A DNA stretch of 34,762 nucleotides. It comes from Clostridia bacterium. GTDB lineage: Bacteria > Bacillota > Clostridia > Christensenellales > CAG-138. Shown piece by piece: positions 23,076 through 31,068 of this stretch. The notes below the pieces were generated by a model. It worked only from the letters and a program-made list of their open reading frames with translations, was not told the origin of the DNA and made no database searches. The translations under genes were made by a program, and so were the position numbers. How positions within the stretch are numbered: the stretch's first letter is position 1; every line of letters begins with the position of its first letter. The stretch is taken from NCBI GenBank assembly GCA_017523925.1, contig JAFWVQ010000054.1, positions 1-34,762 on the forward strand. Reading direction: 5' to 3'.

Positions 23076-24302
23076 TTATTCTGCGCGGTTCTCGGGGTCG
23101 AATCTTATGACCTTGCCGGCCGGCACGCGAGCGCCGCCTGCGATCTCCATCGAGTTTGCAACGAGCGTGATATCTCCTGTAAGCTTCGTGTCGTAGGGCT
23201 CGTCCTCGGGCAGCTTTTCACAGCCAACGAGTGCGCCCTCGCCGATGAGCACGTTTTCGCCGATTATCGCCTTTTTGATAACTGCGCCGGCACGAATGAC
23301 CGTATGCGGCATGATAACCGAATCCTCGATCACCGCGCCCGGCTCGACGGTAACGCCCGCAAACAGAACGCTCCGACGAACGCAGCCGTGGACGACGCAG
23401 CCCTCGGTGATGAGGCTGTTTTCAACCTCGGCGTCGCTGCCCATATAGTGCGGCGGCATGACGGGGCTTCTTGAATAGATGCGCCATTCCTTTTCGTTCA
23501 GATCGAAGGGCGGGGTAACGCCAAGAAGATCCATATTCGCTTCCCATAGGCTTGCGATCGTGCCAACGTCGCGCCAATAGCCGGTAAACTCCCATGCATA
23601 CACCTTCTGCCCGCCGTTGATCATAGCGGGAATGACGTTTTTGCCGAAGTCGTGCTCGCTGCTGACGCTGCGCGTGTCGTCCACCAGGTAGCGGGTCAGC
23701 ACTTCTCTGTTGAAGATATAGATGCCCATTGAAGCCTTGGTGCTCTTGGGCTCCGTAGGCTTCTCCTCAAATTCGATGATCCTGCCCGAATCGTCGGTGT
23801 TCATGATGCCGAAGCGGTGCGCTTCCTCGATGGGAACGTTCAAAACGGCGATCGTTGCGTCCGCGCCCTTGGCAACGTGTATTTCGAGCATTTTGGAATA
23901 ATCCATCTTGTAGATATGGTCGCCCGAAAGTATAAGAACGTAGTCCGGATCATACTGCTCTATAAAGGGCAGATTCTGATAGATGGCGTTCGCCGTGCCG
24001 GAATACCATTCGCCGCTCTGCTGGCTGACGTAGGGGGGCAGCACGAAAACGCCGCCGTTCATGCGGTCCAGATCCCAGGCTTGTCCGCTTCCGAGATACG
24101 CGTTGAGCGCAAGCGGCTCGTACTGGGTCAAAACGCCAACGGTGTCGATACCGGAATTGACGCAATTGGAAAGGGGAAAATCAATTATTCGATACTTGCC
24201 TCCGAAGGGCACGGCGGGCTTGGCCATGCTTTTGGTAAGCTCGCCCAAACGGCTGCCTTGGCCGCCCGCAAGCAGCATTGCAACTATCTTCTTTCCAAGC
24301 AT
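23076..24302 (-). CDS. glgC: Glucose-1-phosphate adenylyltransferase GlgC
   Basis: A 408-residue enzyme that makes ADP-glucose from glucose-1-phosphate and ATP, the first committed step of glycogen synthesis. The N-terminal nucleotide motif [14 protein letters not shown] (residues 10-23), [11 protein letters not shown], the catalytic [11 protein letters not shown] (near 130), EFEEKP and GYWRDVG are present, and the C-terminal beta-helix is complete. AGGGAGG lies seven nt before the ATG. It heads a glgC-glgD-NTF2-like unit with its own promoter; no glycogen synthase or branching enzyme is in the window. Confidence 0.97.
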   Translation of the reverse strand: MLGKKIVAMLLAGGQGSRLGELTKSMAKPAVPFGGKYRIIDFPLSNCVNSGIDTVGVLTQYEPLALNAYLGSGQAWDLDRMNGGVFVLPPYVSQQSGEWYSGTANAIYQNLPFIEQYDPDYVLILSGDHIYKMDYSKMLEIHVAKGADATIAVLNVPIEEAHRFGIMNTDDSGRIIEFEEKPTEPKSTKASMGIYIFNREVLTRYLVDDTRSVSSEHDFGKNVIPAMINGGQKVYAWEFTGYWRDVGTIASLWEANMDLLGVTPPFDLNEKEWRIYSRSPVMPPHYMGSDAEVENSLITEGCVVHGCVRRSVLFAGVTVEPGAVIEDSVIMPHTVIRAGAVIKKAIIGENVLIGEGALVGCEKLPEDEPYDTKLTGDITLVANSMEIAGGARVPAGKVIRFDPENRAE

Positions 24303-24318
24303 ATAATAACCTCCCTTG

Positions 24319-24352
24319 CATTATCGCCGCATGGAACGAAGCGGCAATAATG
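24319..24352. promoter_or_regulatory. Hairpin in the glgC leader
   Basis: CATTATCGCCGC (24319-24330) and GCGGCAATAATG (24341-24352) are inverted, with 11 of 12 bases pairing across a 10-nt loop. It lies just ahead of the glgC ribosome site. It could be an RNA control element or an operator. Confidence 0.5.
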
Positions 24353-24363
24353 AATATATTCAT

Positions 24364-24391
24364 ATTGTACCAAATTTTTGAAAAATGGCAA
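24364..24391 (-). promoter_or_regulatory. Promoter of glgC
   Basis: On the minus strand TTGCCA (24386-24391), a 16-nt spacer and TACAAT (24364-24369). The leader of about 55 nt contains the palindrome TGAATATATTCA and the hairpin at 24319-24352. Confidence 0.7.
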
Positions 24392-24543
24392 GGGGGTTTT
24401 GGGATATTCGTGCATTTTCATGTAAATTCGATTCGCTCAAATGCCGATTTAACTATCAAAAAAGCAAACAGCGCATGCAAAAACAGCGGATCGCAGCCTC
24501 CTTGCCGAAATTCGAGCATATTCTTATTCGGTGCGTGTGAGTA

Positions 24544-24572
24544 TTGAAATAAGCTGCGTAAAATAGTATAAT
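24544..24572 (+). promoter_or_regulatory. Promoter of the mreCD-PBP2 unit
   Basis: TTGAAA (24544-24549), a 17-nt spacer and a perfect TATAAT (24567-24572). The predicted transcript start is at or just after 24578, so an ATG at 24578 would be leaderless; the MreC start at 24629 is preferred. The 24392-24543 stretch between the two divergent promoters has no gene. Confidence 0.75.
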
Positions 24573-24628
24573 GTAACATGGAAATATGTGTGCGGTCGAT
24601 ACTGCCGTCCGCCGGAAACGGGATAGCG

Positions 24629-25471
24629 ATGAGAAGAAGCGCTTCAAATAAAAAAACACTGATAATAACCGCACTCTCGGCGGCGCTGCTTTTGGCGCTC
24701 GTTATTCTGAGCGCGGGTGCAAAGCGTGCAAATTTCTTCGAAAACGCCGCCGGCACGGTGCTCACGCCCGTGCAGCGGGTCGCTTCCTCGGTTTCGGGCG
24801 CGATAAGCGCTTTCTTCCGAAATCTTTTCAACACGACCGATGCGGATATCGAAAACGCGCGGCTGCGCAGCGAGCTTGCGCTCAAGGATCGCAGCCTAAT
24901 CGAGATGGATGAGCTTCGAAGGGAGAACGAGCGCCTTCGCGAGCTGCTCGGCTTCGCTCGGTCCGCCGGTATCGAGCAGGGAGTGACCGCACGGGTGATA
25001 GGCCGCTCATCCGAGATACACTATCGCACATTCACGCTCGACGCGGGCAGCTCGAGCGGAATCGACCTGAATATGCCCGTTATCTGCGCCGAGGGGCTGG
25101 TCGGCATCGTAAGCGAGGTCGGCTCCGGCTGGTGCAAGGTGACGGCTGTCGTCGATCCGACCGTGGCCGTTCCGGTGATGGTGGAGCGCACGAGGGATAC
25201 CTGCATGGCGCATGGCGTTCTGAATGCTTCGGGCGATAAAAACAGAATGGAGCTCTACTATCTCCCTGCCGATCGCAGCGACCTTGTTCCCGGGGACGTG
25301 CTTATCACGAGCGGCATTGGAGGCGCATATCCAAAGGGCATACGCCTCGGCACGGTGACCGAGGTGATGACGAGCGAGAAAAGCTCGATAAACGCCTATC
25401 TTTCACCCTTTGTGGACTTTGCGCATCTTGAGGAGCTGATGGTCGTTACAAGAGGAGGTGAAACAGGCTGA
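24629..25471 (+). CDS. mreC: Rod shape-determining protein MreC
   Basis: A 280-residue protein from the ATG at 24629 (an in-frame ATG at 24578 would coincide with the transcript start). MRRSASNKK is followed by a membrane helix, a coiled coil (ENARLRSELALKDRS, then DELRRENERLRELLGFA, near residues 70-115) and two beta domains with IDLNMPVICAEGLVGIVSEVG and LVPGDVLITSGIGGAYPKGIRLG, all typical of MreC. It is anchored outside the membrane and links MreB/MreD with PBP2 for side-wall growth. mreD begins inside its stop codon. No clear Shine-Dalgarno sequence lies before 24629. Confidence 0.92.
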   Translation: MRRSASNKKTLIITALSAALLLALVILSAGAKRANFFENAAGTVLTPVQRVASSVSGAISAFFRNLFNTTDADIENARLRSELALKDRSLIEMDELRRENERLRELLGFARSAGIEQGVTARVIGRSSEIHYRTFTLDAGSSSGIDLNMPVICAEGLVGIVSEVGSGWCKVTAVVDPTVAVPVMVERTRDTCMAHGVLNASGDKNRMELYYLPADRSDLVPGDVLITSGIGGAYPKGIRLGTVTEVMTSEKSSINAYLSPFVDFAHLEELMVVTRGGETG

Positions 25472-25983
25472 TGCGAAAGCTGCTGCTTGCTCTGTTCGTC
25501 CTCGCCGCCGTTCTGTTCGACTATCTGCTTTTTCCGGGGCTCGGGCTCGATCGCGTTGCTCCGTCGGTGATGATCGCGCTGTTTGTTTCGCTCGCGGTGC
25601 TGCGCGGTGCTTTGCCCGCTGTCCCGATCGCTGCGGCCGTCGGCCTGATCCTCGATATTGGCTTCAACCGCTTCGTGGGCATGAGCGCGATACCATATCT
25701 TATCGCAGCGCTTGCAGGCGCCTTGTTCTATAAGCGCTTCTATGCCGACAACATCATCATCCCGGCAGTGACTGCTGCAACCGCCGCCTTTGCAAAGGAG
25801 CTTTTCCTGCTTGCTTCGCTTCTTTTATCCGGCGGAAGGGTCTCGGGCTTTTTCGCCCTCTTCGCGCTGCACATGCTTCCCGTATCCCTGCTGACCGGCG
25901 CAGCCTGCGCGCTGATACATCTTCTTTTGAAGAGATATCTGCTCCGCTCCTCGTTCAGGCTCGATATAGACTATCTCAGATAG
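25471..25983 (+). CDS. mreD: Rod shape-determining protein MreD
   Basis: A 170-residue hydrophobic protein with five to six membrane helices, the usual MreD length and layout. The ATG shares a base with the mreC stop (TGATG), and GGAGGTG lies within the mreC end, so the two genes are coupled. MreD is a membrane partner of MreC and PBP2 in the elongasome. No mreB or rodA gene is in the window; they must be elsewhere. Confidence 0.88.
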   Translation: MRKLLLALFVLAAVLFDYLLFPGLGLDRVAPSVMIALFVSLAVLRGALPAVPIAAAVGLILDIGFNRFVGMSAIPYLIAALAGALFYKRFYADNIIIPAVTAATAAFAKELFLLASLLLSGGRVSGFFALFALHMLPVSLLTGAACALIHLLLKRYLLRSSFRLDIDYLR

Positions 25984-26024
25984 CATAGATCTGCCGTGCG
26001 GAATGCGCGGCATACACAGTCCGA

Positions 26025-26095
26025 CGACCACCGACCACCGAACACCGAACCGCCGTACCGCCGACCTGCGAACGCCAAAACAACCGCCAAAACCT
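26025..26095. repeat. CCGAC-type short tandem repeats
   Basis: Heptamers CGACCAC, CGACCAC, CGAACAC and CGAACCG from 26025 are followed by degenerate CCG/CGA-rich copies to 26095, in the gap between mreD and PBP2. They have a strong base bias (few T). An open frame here (26003-26212) encodes Pro/Thr/Arg-rich low-complexity sequence and is not believed. Confidence 0.5.
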
Positions 26096-26142
26096 TTCCA
26101 TCCGCAAACGGAAGATAAATACTCCAAGATTAATACTCCAAA

Positions 26143-26172
26143 CGGAGAAAACCGGAGAGAATCGGAGAAAAG
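26143..26172 (+). promoter_or_regulatory. Three tandem Shine-Dalgarno-like decamers before the PBP2 gene
   Basis: CGGAGAAAAC, CGGAGAGAAT and CGGAGAAAAG follow each other with no gaps right up to the ATG at 26173. The last GGAG is at the normal distance; the others may act as standby sites. Two upstream copies of AATACTCCAA (26118-26147) could pair with them. Confidence 0.45.
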
Positions 26173-28698
26173 ATGTCCGAAACCACTCAGAAAAAACCGA
26201 TATTCCGCCTGATAGTATTCATGCTCGTTCTCGTTATGATGGCGGCGCTGCTCGTCAAGGCGCTCTACGATCTCACCGTCATTCACGGCGATGAGTATTA
26301 CAGCATAGCCAAAAGCGAGTCGCTGAGCACGATCAAAACCAAGGGCAGCCGCGGCAGGATACTCGATCGAAACGGGCTTGTGCTCGCGTATGACGAAAGC
26401 TGCTTCAACGTTTGCTTCATGCGCGACGGAAACAACCGCTCCGATTACGACAGCGCCGTGTACACCGAAGCGCTGATCAAGGCGATCGGCATCATCAACG
26501 AGGGCGGTCTCGAATCGATCGACACTTCCTATATCCGCATGGATGAAAACGGCGAGCTCTATTACGATTTCGGCAGCAAGAACGAGCGGACAATTAAGGC
26601 AAGATACAAGAACTTCTGCAATGCCTGCGGCTTTGCGATGAAGGATGAAAACGATATGAGCACCTGGATAAGCGCGGAGGACGCCTATCTGAAGCTTCGG
26701 AAAGCATGGTTCATACCCGAAGAAATGCCGTTTTCGGAGGCCGTAAAGGTCATTTCCGTGCGTCAGGACGTGCTTTTGAACGACTATCGAAGCTATGAGC
26801 CCGTCGTTATCGCGGCTAACGTCGGAGAGGATATAGTCGCAAGGCTCGAGATGGAGCAGCTTCCCGGCATCGAAACGCGCATCAGCACGAGACGCGTCTA
26901 TCCTTACGGCGTCACTGCGGCGCATATACTCGGCTATTGCCAGCGGATGACCGAGGAGAACGCGGAGACCTATCTCGCGCTCGGCTACGGCTACGATGAC
27001 CCGATCGGCGTTTCGGGCATTGAGGCCACCATGGAAAGCTATCTCACCGGCGCCACCTCCGATAAGCAGGGGAGCACCGTGATAAAGACAAACGCGAATA
27101 AATCCGTTATCGAGGTCATATCGGTGGTGCCGCCGACCGACGGCGGCGACGTCACGCTGACCATCGATCTCCCGATGCAGACCGCCGCGGAGTCCGCGCT
27201 CGAGGAGATCATCAAGCGCATCCATGCCAAGCAGCTCGATCGCATCGACCCGGATGGCGACGGCAAATATGATGACAAATACGCAGAATACGAGAGCCTT
27301 GAGCTCGCAAAAACCGGCGCGATAGTGGTGATGGACGTGAACAGCGGCGAGGTGCTCGCGCTTGCGTCCTACCCATCCTTCGACCCGAACTGGTTCGTAA
27401 CGGGGCTCACCGCCGAGCAGGCGGAGTACCTTTACACCGGCGAGGAAGCGGGCAAGACCACCCCAACGCGCAACAAAGCTATCTCAATGAAGCTTGCGCC
27501 CGGCTCCATCTTCAAGATGTGCACGGGCATAGCGGGGCTTCTTGAGGGCGCAGTCGGAATAGACGAACGCATCGACGATGAATCGCCCTACTACGTCAAG
27601 GACCCGGAAACGGGCGAGATAATCAACCAAAACCCCGTCAAGTGCTGGACCTCCCATCCCGAGAGGCATGCGGGGCAAACCGTCGTTGAGGCGCTCAAGA
27701 ACTCCTGCAACTACTATTTCTGTGAGGTCGCCAGCCGCATAGGCATCAACTCCCTTGCAAAATGGGCGCAAAGGCTCGGTCTTGCCGATAAGACAGGCAT
27801 AGAGCTGACGGGCGAGGCTGTGGGCATAATCGGCGGCCAGAGAGCGCTTTACGACAACACCAGAGCCTACGATAAGCAGGATACGAGCCTGCCCGTGCTG
27901 ATCCACAGGGCGCTCGTGACGCGGCTTCGCGGCTACCAGCAGTCTAGGGGCGTTGAATCGAGCGACGAAGCCTATTCGCGCTGCGCCGAGCGCCTAATGC
28001 AGCTTCAGGACGGCTCACTCGCGGGCAAGGGCGCGGACGTGCGAAGGATACTCAGCGAGGAGCTCGGCATACCGGACGGCATCTCGCGCGCGCAGAACTG
28101 GGTAAACGAGATAATGTCTCTTCTGAACGAGATCCAGTGGAAGCCGACGCTCACCATTCGAACCGGCATCGGCCAGAGCATCATGCTCGTGACCCCGATC
28201 GCCGCAGCGCGCTACGCTTCCGCGATCGCAAACGGCGGCACTGTCTACGATGCGCATATCGTAAAAAGCGCCGTTTCCTCCAATGGCGAATCGCTGCTAA
28301 GCGTTGAGCCCACGGTATTCGATAAAATCGACGCACCCGATGAATACTGGGACGCGATAAAACGAGGCATGGCTGAGGTCGTTTCGCCGGAGGACGGCGG
28401 CACGGCGGGCGAGGCGTTCGGCGAGGAATTCAAGCAGAAGGGCTATCTTGCGCGCATAAGCGGCAAGACCGGTTCGGCACAGGTCGGAAACGTTACTGTG
28501 GACGTGCAGAACACCGGCTGGTTCGTTGCCTTCGCTCCGAACGATGATCCCGATATCGCCGTATGCGTCTGTATCCCGAACGGCTATTCCGGCTCAAGCA
28601 CTGCCGGCGCGATCGAGGACGTTTTAACCTACTATTTTTCAAAGCTCGAGGCAAGGAGCCCCGAAACGCTTGCTGATCCGGACTCGGTGCTGCCGTAA
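26173..28698 (+). CDS. mrdA: Penicillin-binding protein 2 (elongation transpeptidase)
   Basis: An 841-residue class B penicillin-binding protein that cross-links peptidoglycan during side-wall growth. Cytoplasmic start, one membrane helix (near residues 10-32), PBP dimerisation region, then the transpeptidase: SIFK with active Ser445, SCN at 511-513, and KTGS with Lys765. Typical PBP2 proteins have about 600-720 residues, so this one is long. Part of the extra length is a charged helical segment of about 105 residues between GEAVGIIGG (near 547) and TIRTGIGQS (near 661), where about 40 is usual. It is read from the mreCD unit; a HAD gene starts 21 nt downstream. The gene name follows context (mreC, mreD, PBP2). 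Confidence 0.92.
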   Translation: MSETTQKKPIFRLIVFMLVLVMMAALLVKALYDLTVIHGDEYYSIAKSESLSTIKTKGSRGRILDRNGLVLAYDESCFNVCFMRDGNNRSDYDSAVYTEALIKAIGIINEGGLESIDTSYIRMDENGELYYDFGSKNERTIKARYKNFCNACGFAMKDENDMSTWISAEDAYLKLRKAWFIPEEMPFSEAVKVISVRQDVLLNDYRSYEPVVIAANVGEDIVARLEMEQLPGIETRISTRRVYPYGVTAAHILGYCQRMTEENAETYLALGYGYDDPIGVSGIEATMESYLTGATSDKQGSTVIKTNANKSVIEVISVVPPTDGGDVTLTIDLPMQTAAESALEEIIKRIHAKQLDRIDPDGDGKYDDKYAEYESLELAKTGAIVVMDVNSGEVLALASYPSFDPNWFVTGLTAEQAEYLYTGEEAGKTTPTRNKAISMKLAPGSIFKMCTGIAGLLEGAVGIDERIDDESPYYVKDPETGEIINQNPVKCWTSHPERHAGQTVVEALKNSCNYYFCEVASRIGINSLAKWAQRLGLADKTGIELTGEAVGIIGGQRALYDNTRAYDKQDTSLPVLIHRALVTRLRGYQQSRGVESSDEAYSRCAERLMQLQDGSLAGKGADVRRILSEELGIPDGISRAQNWVNEIMSLLNEIQWKPTLTIRTGIGQSIMLVTPIAAARYASAIANGGTVYDAHIVKSAVSSNGESLLSVEPTVFDKIDAPDEYWDAIKRGMAEVVSPEDGGTAGEAFGEEFKQKGYLARISGKTGSAQVGNVTVDVQNTGWFVAFAPNDDPDIAVCVCIPNGYSGSSTAGAIEDVLTYYFSKLEARSPETLADPDSVLP

Positions 28699-28719
28699 AC
28701 TGAATGATCGGAGAACAAT

Positions 28720-29379
28720 ATGAGATCAAAGTATGAATACTGCCTGTTCGATCTGGACGGCACCTTGACCGATCCCGCGCCGGGCATCACCGCGTCGGTC
28801 GCATATGCGCTCGAAAAGTTCGGCATAGAGGTTTCGGACCGAGCCGTGCTCAATAAATTCATTGGGCCTCCGCTCGTGTATTCCTTCAAAACCTTTTACG
28901 GCTTTTCCGATGATATGGCAAAGCAGGCGCTTACATACTACCGCGAACGCTTCTCGGCAGGCGGCATCTATGAAAACGAGATCTACCCGGGCATAGCCGA
29001 TCTGCTGCGGTGCATAAAGTCGAGCGGGGGAAGGGTCATCCTTGCAACGAGCAAGCCAGAGGAATTTGCATCGATGATACTCGAGCATTTCGGCATACTC
29101 GAGCATTTTGAGTTCGTTGCGGGAAACACGCTCGACGAAACACGCCCCGAAAAGCGTCAGGTCATCGAGCACATCCTTGCGAATTATCCCGGAATATCCT
29201 CTGAAAACGCCGTAATGGTGGGCGATAGGGAATACGACGTGCTCGCCGCAAAGGAGTTTGCGCTCCCCTCGATCGGCGTGCTCTTCGGCTACGGCTCCTT
29301 TGAGGAGCACACGAAGGCAGGTGCGGATGCGCTCGCAAGCGATACGGCGGAGCTGCGTGCGCTTCTTATCGAGGAATAA
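28720..29379 (+). CDS. HAD-family hydrolase (phosphoglycolate phosphatase-like)
   Basis: A 219-residue haloacid dehalogenase-type phosphatase. Motif I is FDLDGTLTD with Asp11 and Asp13, motif II is LATSKPEEF near residue 110, the motif III lysine is probably in KRQVIEHIL, and motif IV is MVGDREYDVLAA near 170. The cap is an alpha-helical insertion after motif I, as in the Gph/PGMB group. Substrates of these enzymes are usually small sugar phosphates. It is read in the same direction as PBP2, 21 nt after it, with GGAG 11 nt before the ATG, and is followed by tgt after 48 nt. Confidence 0.88.
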   Translation: MRSKYEYCLFDLDGTLTDPAPGITASVAYALEKFGIEVSDRAVLNKFIGPPLVYSFKTFYGFSDDMAKQALTYYRERFSAGGIYENEIYPGIADLLRCIKSSGGRVILATSKPEEFASMILEHFGILEHFEFVAGNTLDETRPEKRQVIEHILANYPGISSENAVMVGDREYDVLAAKEFALPSIGVLFGYGSFEEHTKAGADALASDTAELRALLIEE

Positions 29380-29427
29380 GCAGATATAATCTAAACCTTA
29401 CTCAATAGAAACAGGCGGAGAAACCAA

Positions 29428-30567
29428 TTGAACCGATTCGAACTGTTGAAAACCGAGGGAAACGCGAGGCGGGGAAGGCTCTCGACCGTTCACGGCGTGA
29501 TCGAAACGCCCGTGTTCATGAATGTCGGCACGGCGGCGGCAATACGCGGCGGCGCCGGCACGATCGACTTGAGGGAGATCGGCTGCCAGGTCGAGCTTTC
29601 CAATACGTATCATCTCCACCTTCGCCCGGGCGACGAGCTGATCAAAAGGCTCGGCGGCCTGCATAGGTTCATGGATTGGGATCGTCCCATCCTCACGGAC
29701 AGCGGCGGTTTTCAGGTTTTTTCGCTTGCACACCGCAGAAAGATAAGCGAAAAGGGCGTGCGCTTCTGCTCGTATATCGACGGCAAGATGGTCTTCATAG
29801 GTCCGGAGGAATCCATGCGCATCCAGTCGAACCTCGGCTCCACGATCGCGATGGCGTTCGATGAGTGCATCGAGAACCCTGCGCCGTTTGAATACGTTGA
29901 AAGATCCATCGAGCGCACGACCCGTTGGCTTGTGCGCTGCAAAGAGGAGCTTGAAAGACTGAATTTGCTCGAGGACACCGTAAACAAGGATCAAATGCTC
30001 TTCGGGATCAACCAGGGCGGCATCTTCCCGGAGCTTCGCATAAGGCATATGCGCCAAATACGCGAGATTGAGCTTCCGGGATATGCGATCGGCGGTCTTT
30101 CTGTCGGCGAAACGGCTGAGCAGATGTACGGCATACTTGACGCGGTGGTGCCAGAGATGCCGAAAGAAAAGCCGCGCTATCTTATGGGCGTAGGCACGCC
30201 GCTGAACATACTCGAGGGCGTTTATCGCGGGATAGATTTCTTCGACTGTGTGCTGCCGCTTCGAAACGCGCAGCACGGCAACGTGTTCACATGGAACGGC
30301 AAGGTGCGCCTGCTCGCGGAAAAATCCCGAGAGGATATGCGGCCGATCGATGAGAATTGCGGCTGTCCTGCTTGCAGGCACTACGGCAGGGCGTATATCA
30401 GGCATCTTTTAAAGGCCGATGAAAGGCTCGGAATGCGGCTCTGCGTGCTGCACAATCTCTACTTCTACAACGATCTTACTGCGAAGATGCGTGCAGCGCT
30501 CGAAAAATGCGAGTTCACAGCGTTTTATAATAAATATCGGACGATACTCGGAGAGTTTGCCGAATAA
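29428..30567 (+). CDS. tgt: tRNA-guanine transglycosylase (queuine tRNA-ribosyltransferase)
   Basis: A 379-residue enzyme that exchanges guanine-34 for a queuine-type base in GUN-anticodon tRNAs. It starts with TTG at 29428 after GGCGGAG (about seven nt), and the next ATG is over 30 codons in. Asp of DSGGFQVFS, Asp of AMAFDECIE, GINQGG, GGLSVGET and the nucleophile Asp in DFFDCVLPLR are present; the zinc ligands are CGCPAC and the HNL histidine. The usual PTRxxR-type stretch reads PLRNAQHGN, a deviation. No queA or preQ1 genes are here, so the base may be salvaged. It sits among housekeeping genes. Confidence 0.95.
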   Translation: MNRFELLKTEGNARRGRLSTVHGVIETPVFMNVGTAAAIRGGAGTIDLREIGCQVELSNTYHLHLRPGDELIKRLGGLHRFMDWDRPILTDSGGFQVFSLAHRRKISEKGVRFCSYIDGKMVFIGPEESMRIQSNLGSTIAMAFDECIENPAPFEYVERSIERTTRWLVRCKEELERLNLLEDTVNKDQMLFGINQGGIFPELRIRHMRQIREIELPGYAIGGLSVGETAEQMYGILDAVVPEMPKEKPRYLMGVGTPLNILEGVYRGIDFFDCVLPLRNAQHGNVFTWNGKVRLLAEKSREDMRPIDENCGCPACRHYGRAYIRHLLKADERLGMRLCVLHNLYFYNDLTAKMRAALEKCEFTAFYNKYRTILGEFAE

Positions 30568-30604
30568 ACAATTATGGAATAATAAAGAATCGGAGGATAA
30601 CCCA

Positions 30605-30946
30605 ATGGCTTCAACGAAACAGTTTCTGGATCGCATTCTCGACGGCCTTTCGCTCGTTGAGGGCGTCAGCAGCCGCAAGATGATGGGCGAGTACCTGATA
30701 TATGTTCGCGGCATTTTGATCGGCGGCATATATGACGACAGGCTCCTCGTAAAGCCCATACCGTCCGCGCTCGACAGGCTTCCGCACGCAAGCTTCGTTG
30801 AGCCCTACCACGGCGCATCAAAAATGCTGATGGTGGATAAGCTCGACGACAAGCTCTACCTTAAGGAGCTCGTGGAGGCTGTCGCCGATGAGATAGAGGA
30901 AGAAAGGGAAAAGGAGACCGGTGTGGACAGCCACTATGAAAGCTGA
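30605..30946 (+). CDS. TfoX N-terminal domain protein
   Basis: A 113-residue protein. The start at 30605 has GGAGG eight nt upstream; longer frames extending back to 30419 run over tgt. MASTKQFLDRILDGL is followed by VSSRKMMGEYLIYVRGILIGGIYDDRLLVK and ends in a helix LYLKELVEAVADEIEEE. It matches the TfoX N-terminal domain, which is also found in competence regulators but here stands alone as a small basic protein of unknown role. It follows tgt by 37 nt, in the same direction. Confidence 0.85.
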   Translation: MASTKQFLDRILDGLSLVEGVSSRKMMGEYLIYVRGILIGGIYDDRLLVKPIPSALDRLPHASFVEPYHGASKMLMVDKLDDKLYLKELVEAVADEIEEEREKETGVDSHYES

Positions 30947-30993
30947 TGCTCAGCGGCGCGTTCATCAGGCTTGAACGGTTCTTTGCGCATCTG

Positions 30994-31022
30994 TTGACAT
31001 ATGGCTCCAAAAAGCCTATAAT
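30994..31022 (+). promoter_or_regulatory. Promoter of the first MATE gene
   Basis: A consensus TTGACA (30994-30999), a 17-nt spacer and a perfect TATAAT (31017-31022), about 46 nt before the GTG start at 31069. Confidence 0.85.
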
Positions 31023-31068
31023 CATATCAAAATCAAAGTTTCGACTTTATGGCTAAAGAGGCAGAACA

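Noticed and set aside
24578..24628. N-terminal extension of MreC from the ATG at 24578
   Set aside because: That ATG coincides with the predicted transcript start, and the extra 17 residues are unlike MreC; leaderless translation cannot be excluded.
26003..26212. 69-codon frame between mreD and PBP2
   Set aside because: Encodes Pro/Thr/Arg low-complexity sequence from short tandem repeats and overlaps the start of the PBP2 gene in another frame.
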